Source of the DNA: Mycolicibacterium sp. CH28
GTDB lineage: Bacteria; Actinomycetota; Actinomycetes; Mycobacteriales; Mycobacteriaceae
Assembly (NCBI RefSeq): GCF_004745805.1
Contig: NZ_SRLQ01000018.1
Location: 186,001 to 250,000 of the forward strand
DNA length: 64,000 nucleotides
Direction: 5' to 3'
A model generated the notes under the pieces. It had not been told where the DNA came from. It searched no databases and was given only the letters and a program-made list of their open reading frames with translations. Numbering within the stretch: position 1 is the first letter of the stretch; each line of letters opens with the position of its first letter. Below are positions 1 to 8,563 of this stretch, in pieces. The translations under genes were made by a program, and so were the position numbers.

Positions 1-1
1 C

Positions 2-604
2 TCGATCGCGCGGGGGCATGTGTCGGCGGCGATCGTCAGCGCGTCGCTGTCGAACATCCTCGGGGTCCTAGTCACGCCACTGCTTGTGGTGGCCCTGATG
101 CCGATCAGCGGGGCGCCGCGGATCGACGGCTCGGCGGTGCTCGACATCGTGATGCAGTTGCTGGTGCCGTTCGCCGTCGGCCAGGCGCTGCGCCCCTGGC
201 TGGCCCCGTGGGTGGCCCGGCACGTGCTGCTGACGCGGGTCGTCGACCGCGGGTCGATCCTGCTGATCGTCTACGCGGCGTTCTCGGTGGGGATGACCGA
301 ACACATCTGGAGCAGTGTGCAGCCGTGGCGGGTGGCAGCGGTCGCGGCGGTCAGCGCGGTGTTGTTGGCCATCGTGCTGGCCGTCACCGCGATCACCGGG
401 CGGCTGGCCAACCTGGACCGTGGCGACAAGATTGTGCTGCTGTTCTGCGGGTCGAAGAAAAGCCTCGCCTCCGGGCTACCGATGGCGCTGGTGTTGTTTC
501 CCCATGGCGCAGCGGGCCTGATCATGTTGCCGCTGATGCTGTTTCACCAGATCCAGCTCTTCGTCTGCGCGGTGATCGCCAGCCGGCTGAGCCGCGCCGC
601 CTAG
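2..604 (+). CDS. Bile acid:sodium symporter-like membrane protein, 3' part (5' end outside window)
   Basis: The frame is open from base 2 to the stop at 604, so the true start lies upstream. The GTG at 20 is only an internal codon. The 200 visible residues are almost entirely hydrophobic helices with short polar loops. The motif CGSKKSLASG near residue 150 is typical of the C-terminal half of the SBF/YfeH-type bile acid:sodium symporter-like family (10-TM, known to carry anions or organic acids with Na+). The substrate cannot be read from sequence. The stop overlaps the stop of the convergent yqgE gene by 4 bp. Family assignment is fairly secure; the specific transport role is not. Confidence 0.75.
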   Translation, partial: SIARGHVSAAIVSASLSNILGVLVTPLLVVALMPISGAPRIDGSAVLDIVMQLLVPFAVGQALRPWLAPWVARHVLLTRVVDRGSILLIVYAAFSVGMTEHIWSSVQPWRVAAVAAVSAVLLAIVLAVTAITGRLANLDRGDKIVLLFCGSKKSLASGLPMALVLFPHGAAGLIMLPLMLFHQIQLFVCAVIASRLSRAA

Positions 605-1206
605 TTGCGGCTGACGTCGATCGGGTGGGTGGCCAGCAGCGAAAGTGGCAGCGGCTGGCGGCGCAACACCCGCGCCCACAGGTCGACCCGGGGTTCCACC
701 AGCACGTCGGAAGGCAACGCCGACAATACGATCCAGTCGTCGCGCTCGATCTCGCCCTCCAACTGGCCAATCGTCCAGCCCGAGTAGCCGGCGAAGATCC
801 GCACCCCCTCGACGGCGGGCGCGATGACGTCGGGATCGGCATCGAGGTCGATCATCACCATGCGGCCCGCGACGTGGCGCAGCCCGGGCATGCCCTGCGG
901 ATCGGTACCCACCCGCAAGGTGCCCAGGCACAGCGCGGCGTCGCGTTTGACCGGGCCGCCGATGAACATCGTCTTCGGCTTGGACACCAGTTTGGCCCAC
1001 TGCGGCAACACGTTGTAGACGGCGGTCTCGCTGGGACGGTTGAGCACAACACCCAACGTGCCGCCGTCGTTGTGCTCCACGACGTAGATCACGCTGCGCC
1101 GAAACGTCGGCTCCAACAGGTCGGTGTTGGCCAGCAACAACGTCCCAGCCCGCACCCGGTTCGCCGCGGGTGCGACGAAATCTTCGGGATCTTCCGGCTG
1201 TGCCAC
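601..1206 (-). CDS. YqgE/AlgH family protein (UPF0301)
   Basis: 201 residues, the usual size for the YqgE/AlgH (DUF179) family, matching the M. tuberculosis Rv0038 type. Family hallmarks are visible: AGTLLLANTDL near residue 20, FRRSVIYVVEH, GVVLNRPSE, a FIGGPV segment and GYSGWTIGQLEGE near residue 140. The biochemical role of the family is not established, although AlgH was first linked to alginate regulation in Pseudomonas. The start is GTG at 1206. It diverges from the MFS gene that begins at 1279, so a 72-bp intergenic region carries both promoters. Confidence 0.9.
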   Translation of the reverse strand: MAQPEDPEDFVAPAANRVRAGTLLLANTDLLEPTFRRSVIYVVEHNDGGTLGVVLNRPSETAVYNVLPQWAKLVSKPKTMFIGGPVKRDAALCLGTLRVGTDPQGMPGLRHVAGRMVMIDLDADPDVIAPAVEGVRIFAGYSGWTIGQLEGEIERDDWIVLSALPSDVLVEPRVDLWARVLRRQPLPLSLLATHPIDVSRN

Positions 1207-1265
1207 CTCACCATCATGGCATCACCAAGGCGTCACTGTGGTGAACGGGCGCGCGTGGACATTTG

Positions 1266-1271
1266 TACTGT
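1266..1271 (+). promoter_or_regulatory. -10 element of a predicted leaderless transcript for the MFS gene
   Basis: TACTGT fits the mycobacterial -10 consensus TANNNT and ends 7 bp before the ATG at 1279. Transcription would therefore start at or next to the start codon, giving a leaderless mRNA, which is common in mycobacteria. No Shine-Dalgarno sequence is visible before this ATG, which supports both the start choice and the promoter. Confidence 0.5.
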
Positions 1272-1278
1272 TGGTCGG

Positions 1279-2562
1279 ATGGTCGACGCCCGCGCAGCCG
1301 GTTCGCTATGGCGTTCGGTGCGCAGCCTGCCCGAGTTCTGGCGCTTGCTGGAGCTTCGGACGGCCAGCCAGTTCGGCGACGGCCTCTTCCAAGCCGGACT
1401 CGCCGGTGGGCTGTTGTTCAATCCGGAACGGGCGGCCGACCCGTGGGCGATCGCCGGGGCGTTCGCCGTGCTGTTCCTGCCCTACTCGATCGTGGGCCCG
1501 TTCGCCGGTGCGTTGCTGGACCGCTGGGATCGTCGTGCGGTGCTGGTCGGGGCCAACCTGGCGCGGCTGGTGCTGGTGATCGCCGTCGGGGTGGAGCTGG
1601 CCGTCGGGGCCAGCGATCTGGCCGTGCTGTGCGGCGCGCTGATCGTCAACGGGTTCAGCCGGTTCGTCACCTCCGGGCTGTCGGCGGCGCTGCCCCACGT
1701 CGTGCCGCGCGAGCAGGTCGTGACGATGAACTCGGTGGCCACCGCGACCGGGGCCACCGCAACCTTCCTTGGCGCCAACTTCATGCTGCTGCCGCGCTGG
1801 CTGTTCGGTTCCGGTGACACCGGCGCGGCGACCATCATCCTGCTGGTGGCCATCCCCGTCGGCACCGCGCTCGTGCTCTCGCTGCGGTTTCCCCGACACA
1901 AGCTGGGCCCCGACGACAGCGCCCGGGCCGTGCACGGTTCGGCGCTCTATGCCGTGGCCACCGGCTGGATCTACGGCGCCCGCACCGTGCTGAGTACCCC
2001 GAGCGTGGCCGCCACCCTGTCCGGGCTGGCCGCCCACCGCATGGTGTTCGGGATCAACACACTGCTGGTGCTGGTGATCGTGCGCCACACCGACACCGAG
2101 GCCGTCGTCGGGCTGGGCACCGCCATCGTGTTCGTCGCCGCCACCGGCGGCGGCTCATTCCTGGCCAACCTGCTCGCCCCGTGGGCCATCCTGCGGTGGG
2201 GGCGCTACGCGACGGCCAACGGCGCCCTGATCTTCGCCGCGGTGATCCAGCTGGCCGGCGCCACCCTACAACTGGCCGTAATGGTGACGTGCGGGTTCCT
2301 GCTGGGCCTGGCCGGCCAGATGGTCAAGCTGTGCGCCGACACCGCCATGCAGATCGACGTCGACGACGCGCTACGCGGCCACGTGTTCGCCGTGCAGGAC
2401 TCGTTGTTCTGGGTGTCGTTCATCGCCGCGACCACCCTGGCCGCGGCGACAATGCCGGTCAACGGGCACTCTCCCGGCCTGGCGCTGGCTGGCTCGGCGA
2501 TCTACCTGGCCGGGCTGGCGATGCACGCAATAGTGGGCCGGCGGCGGCCGATCGAAATCTAG
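1279..2562 (+). CDS. Major facilitator superfamily (MFS) transporter
   Basis: 427 residues with about 12 hydrophobic segments. The N-terminal loop between TM2 and TM3 carries GALLDRWDRRAVL, the usual MFS loop 2-3 pattern (G-x-L-x-D-R-x-x-R-R). It resembles the actinobacterial Rv0037c-type transporter. The frame is open far upstream (to 208), but that part is antisense to yqgE and shows no transporter-like segments. ATG 1279 is preferred because of the TACTGT -10 seven bases before it. Likely an exporter of a small molecule; no substrate can be inferred. The next gene starts 10 bp downstream of the stop, so the two are probably co-transcribed. Confidence 0.8.
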   Translation: MVDARAAGSLWRSVRSLPEFWRLLELRTASQFGDGLFQAGLAGGLLFNPERAADPWAIAGAFAVLFLPYSIVGPFAGALLDRWDRRAVLVGANLARLVLVIAVGVELAVGASDLAVLCGALIVNGFSRFVTSGLSAALPHVVPREQVVTMNSVATATGATATFLGANFMLLPRWLFGSGDTGAATIILLVAIPVGTALVLSLRFPRHKLGPDDSARAVHGSALYAVATGWIYGARTVLSTPSVAATLSGLAAHRMVFGINTLLVLVIVRHTDTEAVVGLGTAIVFVAATGGGSFLANLLAPWAILRWGRYATANGALIFAAVIQLAGATLQLAVMVTCGFLLGLAGQMVKLCADTAMQIDVDDALRGHVFAVQDSLFWVSFIAATTLAAATMPVNGHSPGLALAGSAIYLAGLAMHAIVGRRRPIEI

Positions 2563-2571
2563 AGTTGGCTC

Positions 2572-3345
2572 ATGGCAATCGCCGACTCGATCATCGAAGA
2601 CCTGGGCGCGGAGAGCGACGCGCTGGACGCCCTGGTCGGGCCGCTGGACCCGGCAGACTGGGCCCGGCCCACCCCGGCGCCGGGCTGGACCATCGCCCAC
2701 CAGATCGCCCACCTGCTGTGGACCGACCAGGTGTCGTTGACCTCCATCGTCGACGAGGCCGCGTTCGCCGACCTGCTCGCCGCGGCGGCGGCCGACCCGT
2801 TCGACTTCGTGGACAAGGCGGCCGAAGAGGTTGCACTCACCCCACCCGACCAGCTGCTGGCCCGGTGGCGCCGGACCCGGGCAGACCTGCACACCGCACT
2901 GCGCTCCGTCGCCGAGGGACGCAAACTGCAGTGGTTCGGCCCGCCGATGAGCGCGGCGTCCATGGCGACCGCGCGGTTGATGGAGACCTGGGCGCACGGG
3001 CTGGACGTCGCCGACACCCTCGGCGTCGCGACAACGCCGTCGGCCCGGTTGAAGTCGATCGCACACCTGGGCGTGCGCACCCGCGACTTCGCGTTCAGCG
3101 CCCACGACCTGAACCCGCCCGCCGAGCCATTCCGGGTGGAGCTGGCCGCCCCCGACGGCAGCCTGTGGACGTGGGGACCCGAGGACGCCTCCCAACGCGT
3201 CACCGGGACCGCGGTGGACTTCTGCTACCTGGTCACCCAGCGCAGGCCACGTGCCGAGCTGGATGTGCGCGCGCAGGGAGCTGACGCCGAGCGATGGCTG
3301 CAGATCGCCCAGGCCTTCGCCGGCCCGCCGGGAGCGGGCCGGTGA
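2572..3345 (+). CDS. DinB-like / mycothiol-dependent maleylpyruvate isomerase-family protein (TIGR03084 type)
   Basis: 257 residues. The N-terminal half is a DinB-like four-helix domain: LVGPLDPADWARPTPAPGW near residue 22, then IAHQIAHLLW with the His residues that bind metal in this superfamily. A further conserved METWAHGLDVADTLG segment with a third His lies near residue 140. TIGR03084 proteins (Rv0036c type) are related to mycothiol-dependent metalloenzymes; the substrate is unknown. It lies 9 bp after the MFS gene and probably shares its transcript. No strong ribosome-binding site is seen, consistent with translational coupling. Confidence 0.8.
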   Translation: MAIADSIIEDLGAESDALDALVGPLDPADWARPTPAPGWTIAHQIAHLLWTDQVSLTSIVDEAAFADLLAAAAADPFDFVDKAAEEVALTPPDQLLARWRRTRADLHTALRSVAEGRKLQWFGPPMSAASMATARLMETWAHGLDVADTLGVATTPSARLKSIAHLGVRTRDFAFSAHDLNPPAEPFRVELAAPDGSLWTWGPEDASQRVTGTAVDFCYLVTQRRPRAELDVRAQGADAERWLQIAQAFAGPPGAGR

Positions 3346-3363
3346 GCCGCCCACGGCCCGGTC

Positions 3364-3879
3364 CTACGGCGCGCTGACCTCGTCGGCGGTGCCGTCCCCG
3401 TCGTCGTCGAGCAGCTTGATGTCCCACCGGCCATCCCCGTCGGTGTCGACGTAACCGGTGTCGAATCCGCCGTCCGCGCCGCTGCGCAGCGCACGGTCGG
3501 CCAACCCGTCGCGGTCGATGTCCACCAGGCGGTCGGCGCGGCCATCCGCGTCGACGTCGACGGGACCGGCCGCGGTGTGCTCGACCCCGTCGAGGCCGAA
3601 CCACCGCAGTGGCCCACCCGAACCCGCGGTGGTCAGCGCCCAGGTCCCCGACCCGTCATCGGTGTAGACGCTTTCGGCGGTGCCGTCGTCGTCGAGGTCC
3701 AGGGCGGCGTGGTCGGCCAGACCGTCGCCGTCGAGATCGGTCAGCGTGTCGTCGAAGACACCGTCACCATCGATATCGAGCCGCACCGCATCGAGTTCGC
3801 CGTCCCCGTCGATGTCCACCTCGGGGCGCCCGCTGAATATCGCCGCCGTTCCGTCACCAGGTCCCAGGCAATAGTCCAC
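3364..3879 (-). CDS. Asp/Gly-rich repeat protein with Ca-binding-like DxDGDG motifs (Rv3906c type)
   Basis: 171 residues built almost wholly from short repeats of the form D-x-D-x-D-G-x-x-D, for example DIDGDGELD, DIDGDGVFD, DLDGDGLAD, DVDADGRAD and DTDGDGRWD. These resemble calcium-binding loops of dockerins and thrombospondin type-3 repeats. No signal peptide or membrane helix is visible with the GTG start at 3879. It lies 6 bp downstream of pcnA on the same strand and is probably co-transcribed with it. The M. tuberculosis counterpart has been annotated as pullulanase-like, but nothing here shows a glycosidase domain. Function unknown; calcium binding is an inference from the motifs. Confidence 0.75.
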   Translation of the reverse strand: MDYCLGPGDGTAAIFSGRPEVDIDGDGELDAVRLDIDGDGVFDDTLTDLDGDGLADHAALDLDDDGTAESVYTDDGSGTWALTTAGSGGPLRWFGLDGVEHTAAGPVDVDADGRADRLVDIDRDGLADRALRSGADGGFDTGYVDTDGDGRWDIKLLDDDGDGTADEVSAP

Positions 3880-3885
3880 AACTGA

Positions 3886-5346
3886 TCAGACGCCGGGTTG
3901 GTCCTTCGCGTTCCGCTCATTCCACCAAGCCAACAATTCGGCGACGGCCTCGTCATGGCTGAGTGGGCCGCGGTCCAAGCGCAGTTCCTTGAGGAAGTTC
4001 CACGCCTGTCCGACCTGCGGTCCCGCCGGAATGTCGAGCAACCGCATGATCTCGTTGCCGTCCAGGTCCGGGCGCACCCGCGCCAGATCCTCCCGGGCCG
4101 ACAGCTCGGCGATGCGCGCCTCGAGTTCGTCGTAGTTGGCCTGCAGCCGCGCCGCTCGACGCTTATTGCGGGTGGTGCAGTCGGCCCGCACCAGCTTGTG
4201 CAGCCTGGCCAGCAACGGACCGGCGTCGGCGACATAGCGGCGCACTGCCGAATCCGTCCACTTGCCGTCGCCGTACCCGTGGAAGCGCAGGTGCAGGTAC
4301 ACCAGCTGGGAGACATCGTCGACCATCTGCTTGGAGTACTTCAGCGCCCGCATCCGTTTGCGCACCATCTTGGCCCCGACCACCTCGTGGTGGTGGAAGC
4401 TGACTCCGCCGTCGGATTCATGCTTACGGGTGGCCGGCTTGCCGATGTCGTGCAGCAGCGCCGCCCAGCGCAACACCAGATCGGGCTGGTTGGGCTCCTC
4501 CAGCGCCATCGCCTGGCGCAGCACCGTCAGCGAATGCTGGTAGACGTCCTTGTGTTGGTGGTGTTCGTCGATGGCCATCTGCATGCCGCCGATCTCGGGT
4601 AACACCACGTCACCCATACCGGTCTGCACCATGAGGTCGAGCCCGGCGACCGGGTCGGCACCCAGCAGCATCTTGTCCAGCTCGACGGCCACCCGCTCGA
4701 CGGTGATGCGTTCCAGCTGCGGCGCCATCTCGACGATCGCCTCGCGCACCCGCTCCGACACGGTGAAACCCAGCTGTGAGACGAACCGCGCCGCGCGCAG
4801 CATCCGCAGCGGGTCGTCGCCGAACGAAACCGACGGCGCGGCCGGGGTGTCGAGAAGCCGATTGCCCAGCGCCACCAACCCTCCGAGCGGATCGATGAAA
4901 TCTCCAGGCCCGTCGGCGGTGATCCGCACCGCCATCGCGTTCACGGTGAAGTCGCGGCGCACCAGATCGTCTTCCAACCGCTCGCCGTAGAGCACCTGGG
5001 GGTTGCGCGACACCTGGTCGTAGCTGTCGGCCCGGAAAGTGGTGATCTCCAGGCGCTGGCCGGCCTTACCCGCCCCGACCGTGCCGAATTCGATTCCGGT
5101 GTCCCACAACGCGTCGGCCCACGATCGGACGATGCGCTGAACCTGCTCGGGGCGGGCGTCGGTGGTGAAATCCAGATCCGTGGTCAACCGGCCCAGAACG
5201 GCGTCGCGGACACTGCCGCCGACGAGATAGAGGTCGTGACCCGCCGCAGCGAACAACCCGCCGATCTCACGGAGCAGTTCGCCCTGCCGGTTGAGTTCGA
5301 CGAGGGCTCGCGCGAGTAGCTCGACGTCCTGGGTGGGTTCGGACAC
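3886..5346 (-). CDS. pcnA: CCA-adding tRNA nucleotidyltransferase / poly(A) polymerase family
   Basis: 486 residues. The nucleotidyltransferase head has LVGGSVRD near residue 41 followed by TTDLDFTTDA, whose two Asp bind metal, then RRDFTVNAMA near residue 130. The RNA-binding neck follows (DDPLRMLRAARF). The C-terminal half carries an HD domain with HHQHKDVYQHSL and LLHDIGKP, typical of CCA enzymes that also have phosphohydrolase-type domains. It would repair or add the tRNA 3' CCA end, though the family also includes poly(A) polymerases and sequence alone does not fully separate them. The GTG start at 5346 diverges from mutT4. Confidence 0.92.
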   Translation of the reverse strand: MSEPTQDVELLARALVELNRQGELLREIGGLFAAAGHDLYLVGGSVRDAVLGRLTTDLDFTTDARPEQVQRIVRSWADALWDTGIEFGTVGAGKAGQRLEITTFRADSYDQVSRNPQVLYGERLEDDLVRRDFTVNAMAVRITADGPGDFIDPLGGLVALGNRLLDTPAAPSVSFGDDPLRMLRAARFVSQLGFTVSERVREAIVEMAPQLERITVERVAVELDKMLLGADPVAGLDLMVQTGMGDVVLPEIGGMQMAIDEHHQHKDVYQHSLTVLRQAMALEEPNQPDLVLRWAALLHDIGKPATRKHESDGGVSFHHHEVVGAKMVRKRMRALKYSKQMVDDVSQLVYLHLRFHGYGDGKWTDSAVRRYVADAGPLLARLHKLVRADCTTRNKRRAARLQANYDELEARIAELSAREDLARVRPDLDGNEIMRLLDIPAGPQVGQAWNFLKELRLDRGPLSHDEAVAELLAWWNERNAKDQPGV

Positions 5347-5407
5347 GTGGCATGAGCCTAGTGGTCTCCTACCGGCGAGTGCGGGCGGGACGCCATCCCG
5401 TGCCAGC

Positions 5408-5413
5408 TACTAT
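5408..5413 (+). promoter_or_regulatory. -10 element of a predicted leaderless mutT4 transcript
   Basis: TACTAT matches TANNNT and ends 7 bp before the GTG at 5421. The predicted transcription start coincides with the start codon. This picks GTG 5421 over the upstream in-frame ATG at 5352. Confidence 0.55.
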
Positions 5414-5420
5414 CGCTTGG

Positions 5421-6224
5421 GTGTCGGACGGCGAACAGGCCAAACCACGACGACGCCGGAGTCGGCGCCGTGGCCGTCGCGCTGCCGGTCCGCCGCAGCA
5501 CGTCACACCGGACGCCAGCGCCGCGGAGACCCCCGATGCCAGCCGCCCCTCCCCCGCGCCCAGCGCCGATAACAACCAGCCCCGACCGGCCAAACCCAAT
5601 CGGCCGCGCGCGCAGCGCCGCACCCCCGCGCGGCTGCGCACAGTCCACGAAACGTCGGCGGGTGGGCTCGTCATCGACGGCCTCGAAGGTCCGCGCGAAA
5701 CTCAGGTCGCCGCGCTGATCGGCCGGGTCGACCGGCGCGGCCGAATGCTGTGGTCACTGCCCAAGGGGCATATCGAGCAGGGCGAGACCGCCGAAGAGAC
5801 CGCGATCCGCGAGGTCGCCGAGGAGACCGGCATCCGAGGCCACGTCCTGGCCGCACTCGGCAGCATCGACTACTGGTTCGTCACCGAGGGCCGGCGCGTC
5901 CACAAGACCGTGCACCACTACCTCATGCGATTCTCCGGCGGCGAGCTCTGCGACGAAGACGTGGAGGTCACCGAGGTGGCCTGGGTGCCCGTGCACGAGC
6001 TGCCGAAGCGGTTGGCCTACGCCGACGAACGCCGGCTCGCCGAAGTCGCCGGGGAACTCATCGAACTACTACAGTCCGACGGCCCGGCGGCACTGCCGCC
6101 GTTGCCGCGGACGAACCCGCGCCGGCGCCCCCAAACGCACTCGCACACCCGTAACCGTCGCTCGGACGAGGCCGGGCCGCGTCAATCCGGTCCGCGGACG
6201 AACGGCTCCGGACCGGCGACGTGA
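5421..6224 (+). CDS. mutT4: NUDIX hydrolase, MutT4 type
   Basis: 267 residues. After a basic N-terminal tail and a low-complexity Ala/Pro stretch, the Nudix domain begins at HETSAGGLVIDG. The Nudix box G-x5-E-x7-R-E-x-x-E-E-x-G-I is complete: GHIEQGETAEETAIREVAEE followed by TGI. These residues bind the metal-diphosphate. The family hydrolyses nucleoside diphosphate derivatives; the substrate is not readable here. GTG 5421 is chosen because the encoded VSDGEQAK start matches the M. tuberculosis MutT4 N-terminus and a TACTAT -10 lies 7 bp before it. The stop overlaps the next gene's GTG (GTGA at 6221), so the two are translationally coupled. Confidence 0.9.
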   Translation: MSDGEQAKPRRRRSRRRGRRAAGPPQHVTPDASAAETPDASRPSPAPSADNNQPRPAKPNRPRAQRRTPARLRTVHETSAGGLVIDGLEGPRETQVAALIGRVDRRGRMLWSLPKGHIEQGETAEETAIREVAEETGIRGHVLAALGSIDYWFVTEGRRVHKTVHHYLMRFSGGELCDEDVEVTEVAWVPVHELPKRLAYADERRLAEVAGELIELLQSDGPAALPPLPRTNPRRRPQTHSHTRNRRSDEAGPRQSGPRTNGSGPAT

Positions 6225-8563
6225 CCGTGCCGAAACGAGTCGGCGGTCCGCCCCGGATCATGTTGATCCTCGGTTTGCTCGCCCTACTCGCGCTACCTAC
6301 CGCCGCCGTGCCCGCCGCCGCCGGCGAACCCGGGTCGACGGCGTTCCTGCAGGTTCGGCTCGACAGTGTCACACCCGACGCGATCACCACCACCAGCGAA
6401 CCGACCGTCACCGTGACCGGCACCGTCACCAACGTCGGGGACCGTCCGGTCCACGATGTGGTCGCCCGCCTGGAACATGCCGCCGCGGTGACCTCATCGG
6501 CAGGTCTTCGCACCAACCTCGACGGCGCCAACGACCAGTACCAACCCGTCGGCGAGTTCACCAATGTCGCCACCGAGATCCAGCGCGGACAAGCCGTCGG
6601 GTTCAGCTTCAGCTATCCGATCCGCTCAGCCACCAGCCCGTCGCTCGGCATCGAGCGACCCGGGGTCTACCCACTGCTCGTCAACGTCAACGGCACACCG
6701 GATTACGGTGACGCCGCTCGCCTCGACGACGCCCGGTTCCTGCTGCCGGTCCTCGGTGTGCCACCCGACCCGGCCACCGCCTCCGGCGACGCCCTGACCG
6801 ACGCAGTGCCGCCCGACACCACCAAACCGGTGGCGGTGACCATGCTGTGGCCGCTGGCCGACAAACCCCGCCTGGCGCCCGGCGTCCCCGGCGGCACCAC
6901 ACCGGTCAGGTTGATGAACGACGACCTCGCGGTGTCGCTGGCCCCCGGCGGCCGGCTGGAAACCCTACTGTCGGCGGTCGAATTCGCCACCAGCCCGGCC
7001 GTCGATCCCGGCGGGGAGGTCACCCGGTCACTGTGCCTGGCCGTCGACCCGGACCTGCTGGTGACCGTCAATGCAATGACCGCCGGCTACTCGGTCGCCG
7101 ACGCCCCCAACGGATTGGGCAGCGCATCCCATCCCGGCACCGGACAGGCCGCCGCCCTGGCGTGGCTGGGCAGACTGCGTGCGCTGGCCGGCCGAATGTG
7201 TGTGGCGCCCACCCCATACGCGCAAGCCGACCTGGGCGCGCTGCGACGGGTCGGCGATGCGGGACTGAACGCGGCGGCGACCGCCGCTGCCGGCGAGATC
7301 GTCGACCAGATCCTGGGCATCACGTCCGTCCGGGGGGCCACCATCCTCGGTAACGGCCCGCTGACCCCTGAGGCTGTCGACCTGCTGAACACCCAGGGTC
7401 CGACGGTGGCGATCGCGGCCGCCGACTGTACCGCGCGGGATTCCTCGACCGGGGAGCCGATGATCGCCGACGTCACCCCGCGGCGGTTGTCGCCGCAGGT
7501 GGTGACCGCACCGTTCGACCCCGCCGTCGGGGCTGCGCTGGCCGCCGTCGGCACCGATCCCGACCTACCCACCTACATCGACTCCTCGCTGAGCGTGCCG
7601 CTGACCCACGATTCGTCGACCGCCCGCCGCCAGGACGCGGTCGGATCCATGCTGTGGCGGGCGTTGCAGCCAGACGCCCAGCCGCGCACCCAGATTCTGC
7701 TGCCGCCACTGAAATGGAGTCCCCAACCCGACGACGCCGCCGCGATGCTCACCGCGCTCGCCACCGCCATCCGCTCCGGGCTGGCCGTCCCCCGGCCCTT
7801 GGCTGCGGTGGTCACCGAATCAGCGACCGCGGCCGGCGGCCAGAATCCCGGCGCCGAGCTGCCGAGCCAAGCCCGGGGCCGGTTCAACGACGAGGTCGTC
7901 GGCACGATCAGCAACCAGGTGGGCCGGCTGTGGGGGCTGACCGCGGCGCTGACCACCGACCAGCGCACCGGCCTTACGGGTCAGCAGTACACCGCGCCAC
8001 TCCGCGAGGACATGCTGCGGGCGCTGAGTCAGACCGAGCCGCCCGAGGTCCGCAACGACCTGGCCCGACAGCGGCTGGCCGCGGTCGGCGCGACGATCGA
8101 CGACCTGTTCGGCGCGGTCACGATCGTCAACCCCGGCGGCTCGTACACGTTGGCCACCGAGCACAGCCCGCTGCCACTGGCGGTGCGCAACGACCTGGCC
8201 GTCCCGATCCGGGTGCGGCTGCAGGTCGATGCCCCACCCGGCATGACGGTCACCGACCTGGGCGACCAGGAGGTCCCGCCCGGCTATCTGCCGCTGCGCA
8301 TTCCCATCGAGGTGCACTTCACCCAACGGGTCGCCGTCGACGTCACCCTGCGCACGCCCGACGGGCTGCAACTCGGCGAACCGGTGCGGCTGTCGGTGCA
8401 TTCCAACGCCTACGGCAAGGTGCTGTTCGCGATCACCCTGGCCGGCGGCACAGTGCTTGCGCTGCTCGTCGGACGTCGGCTTTACCATCGCTTCCGGGGT
8501 CAGCCCGACCCGGCCGACCTCGACCGGCCACGCCGGGCCACCGCCCCCGGCGGTCCGGAATGA
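6221..8563 (+). CDS. DUF6049 family membrane-anchored extracytoplasmic protein (Rv3909 type)
   Basis: 780 residues. An N-terminal signal or anchor segment (IMLILGLLALLALPTAA, about residues 13-30) leads to a long extracytoplasmic region that starts with an Ig-like or CARDB-like beta domain (VTVTGTVTNVGDRPVHDV). One transmembrane helix near the C-terminus (about residues 730-755) is followed by a short basic cytoplasmic tail. It lies between mutT4 and murJ with overlapping start and stop codons on both sides (6221-6224 and 8560-8563), so it is in the murJ operon. An envelope role linked to MurJ is suggested by context only; function is unknown. Confidence 0.85.
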   Translation: MTVPKRVGGPPRIMLILGLLALLALPTAAVPAAAGEPGSTAFLQVRLDSVTPDAITTTSEPTVTVTGTVTNVGDRPVHDVVARLEHAAAVTSSAGLRTNLDGANDQYQPVGEFTNVATEIQRGQAVGFSFSYPIRSATSPSLGIERPGVYPLLVNVNGTPDYGDAARLDDARFLLPVLGVPPDPATASGDALTDAVPPDTTKPVAVTMLWPLADKPRLAPGVPGGTTPVRLMNDDLAVSLAPGGRLETLLSAVEFATSPAVDPGGEVTRSLCLAVDPDLLVTVNAMTAGYSVADAPNGLGSASHPGTGQAAALAWLGRLRALAGRMCVAPTPYAQADLGALRRVGDAGLNAAATAAAGEIVDQILGITSVRGATILGNGPLTPEAVDLLNTQGPTVAIAAADCTARDSSTGEPMIADVTPRRLSPQVVTAPFDPAVGAALAAVGTDPDLPTYIDSSLSVPLTHDSSTARRQDAVGSMLWRALQPDAQPRTQILLPPLKWSPQPDDAAAMLTALATAIRSGLAVPRPLAAVVTESATAAGGQNPGAELPSQARGRFNDEVVGTISNQVGRLWGLTAALTTDQRTGLTGQQYTAPLREDMLRALSQTEPPEVRNDLARQRLAAVGATIDDLFGAVTIVNPGGSYTLATEHSPLPLAVRNDLAVPIRVRLQVDAPPGMTVTDLGDQEVPPGYLPLRIPIEVHFTQRVAVDVTLRTPDGLQLGEPVRLSVHSNAYGKVLFAITLAGGTVLALLVGRRLYHRFRGQPDPADLDRPRRATAPGGPE

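Noticed and set aside
208..1278. Long plus-strand extension in front of the MFS gene (784-codon open frame)
   Set aside because: It is antisense to the well-supported symporter/yqgE region, has Arg/Pro/Ala-rich composition without domains, and the MFS protein proper begins at 1279.
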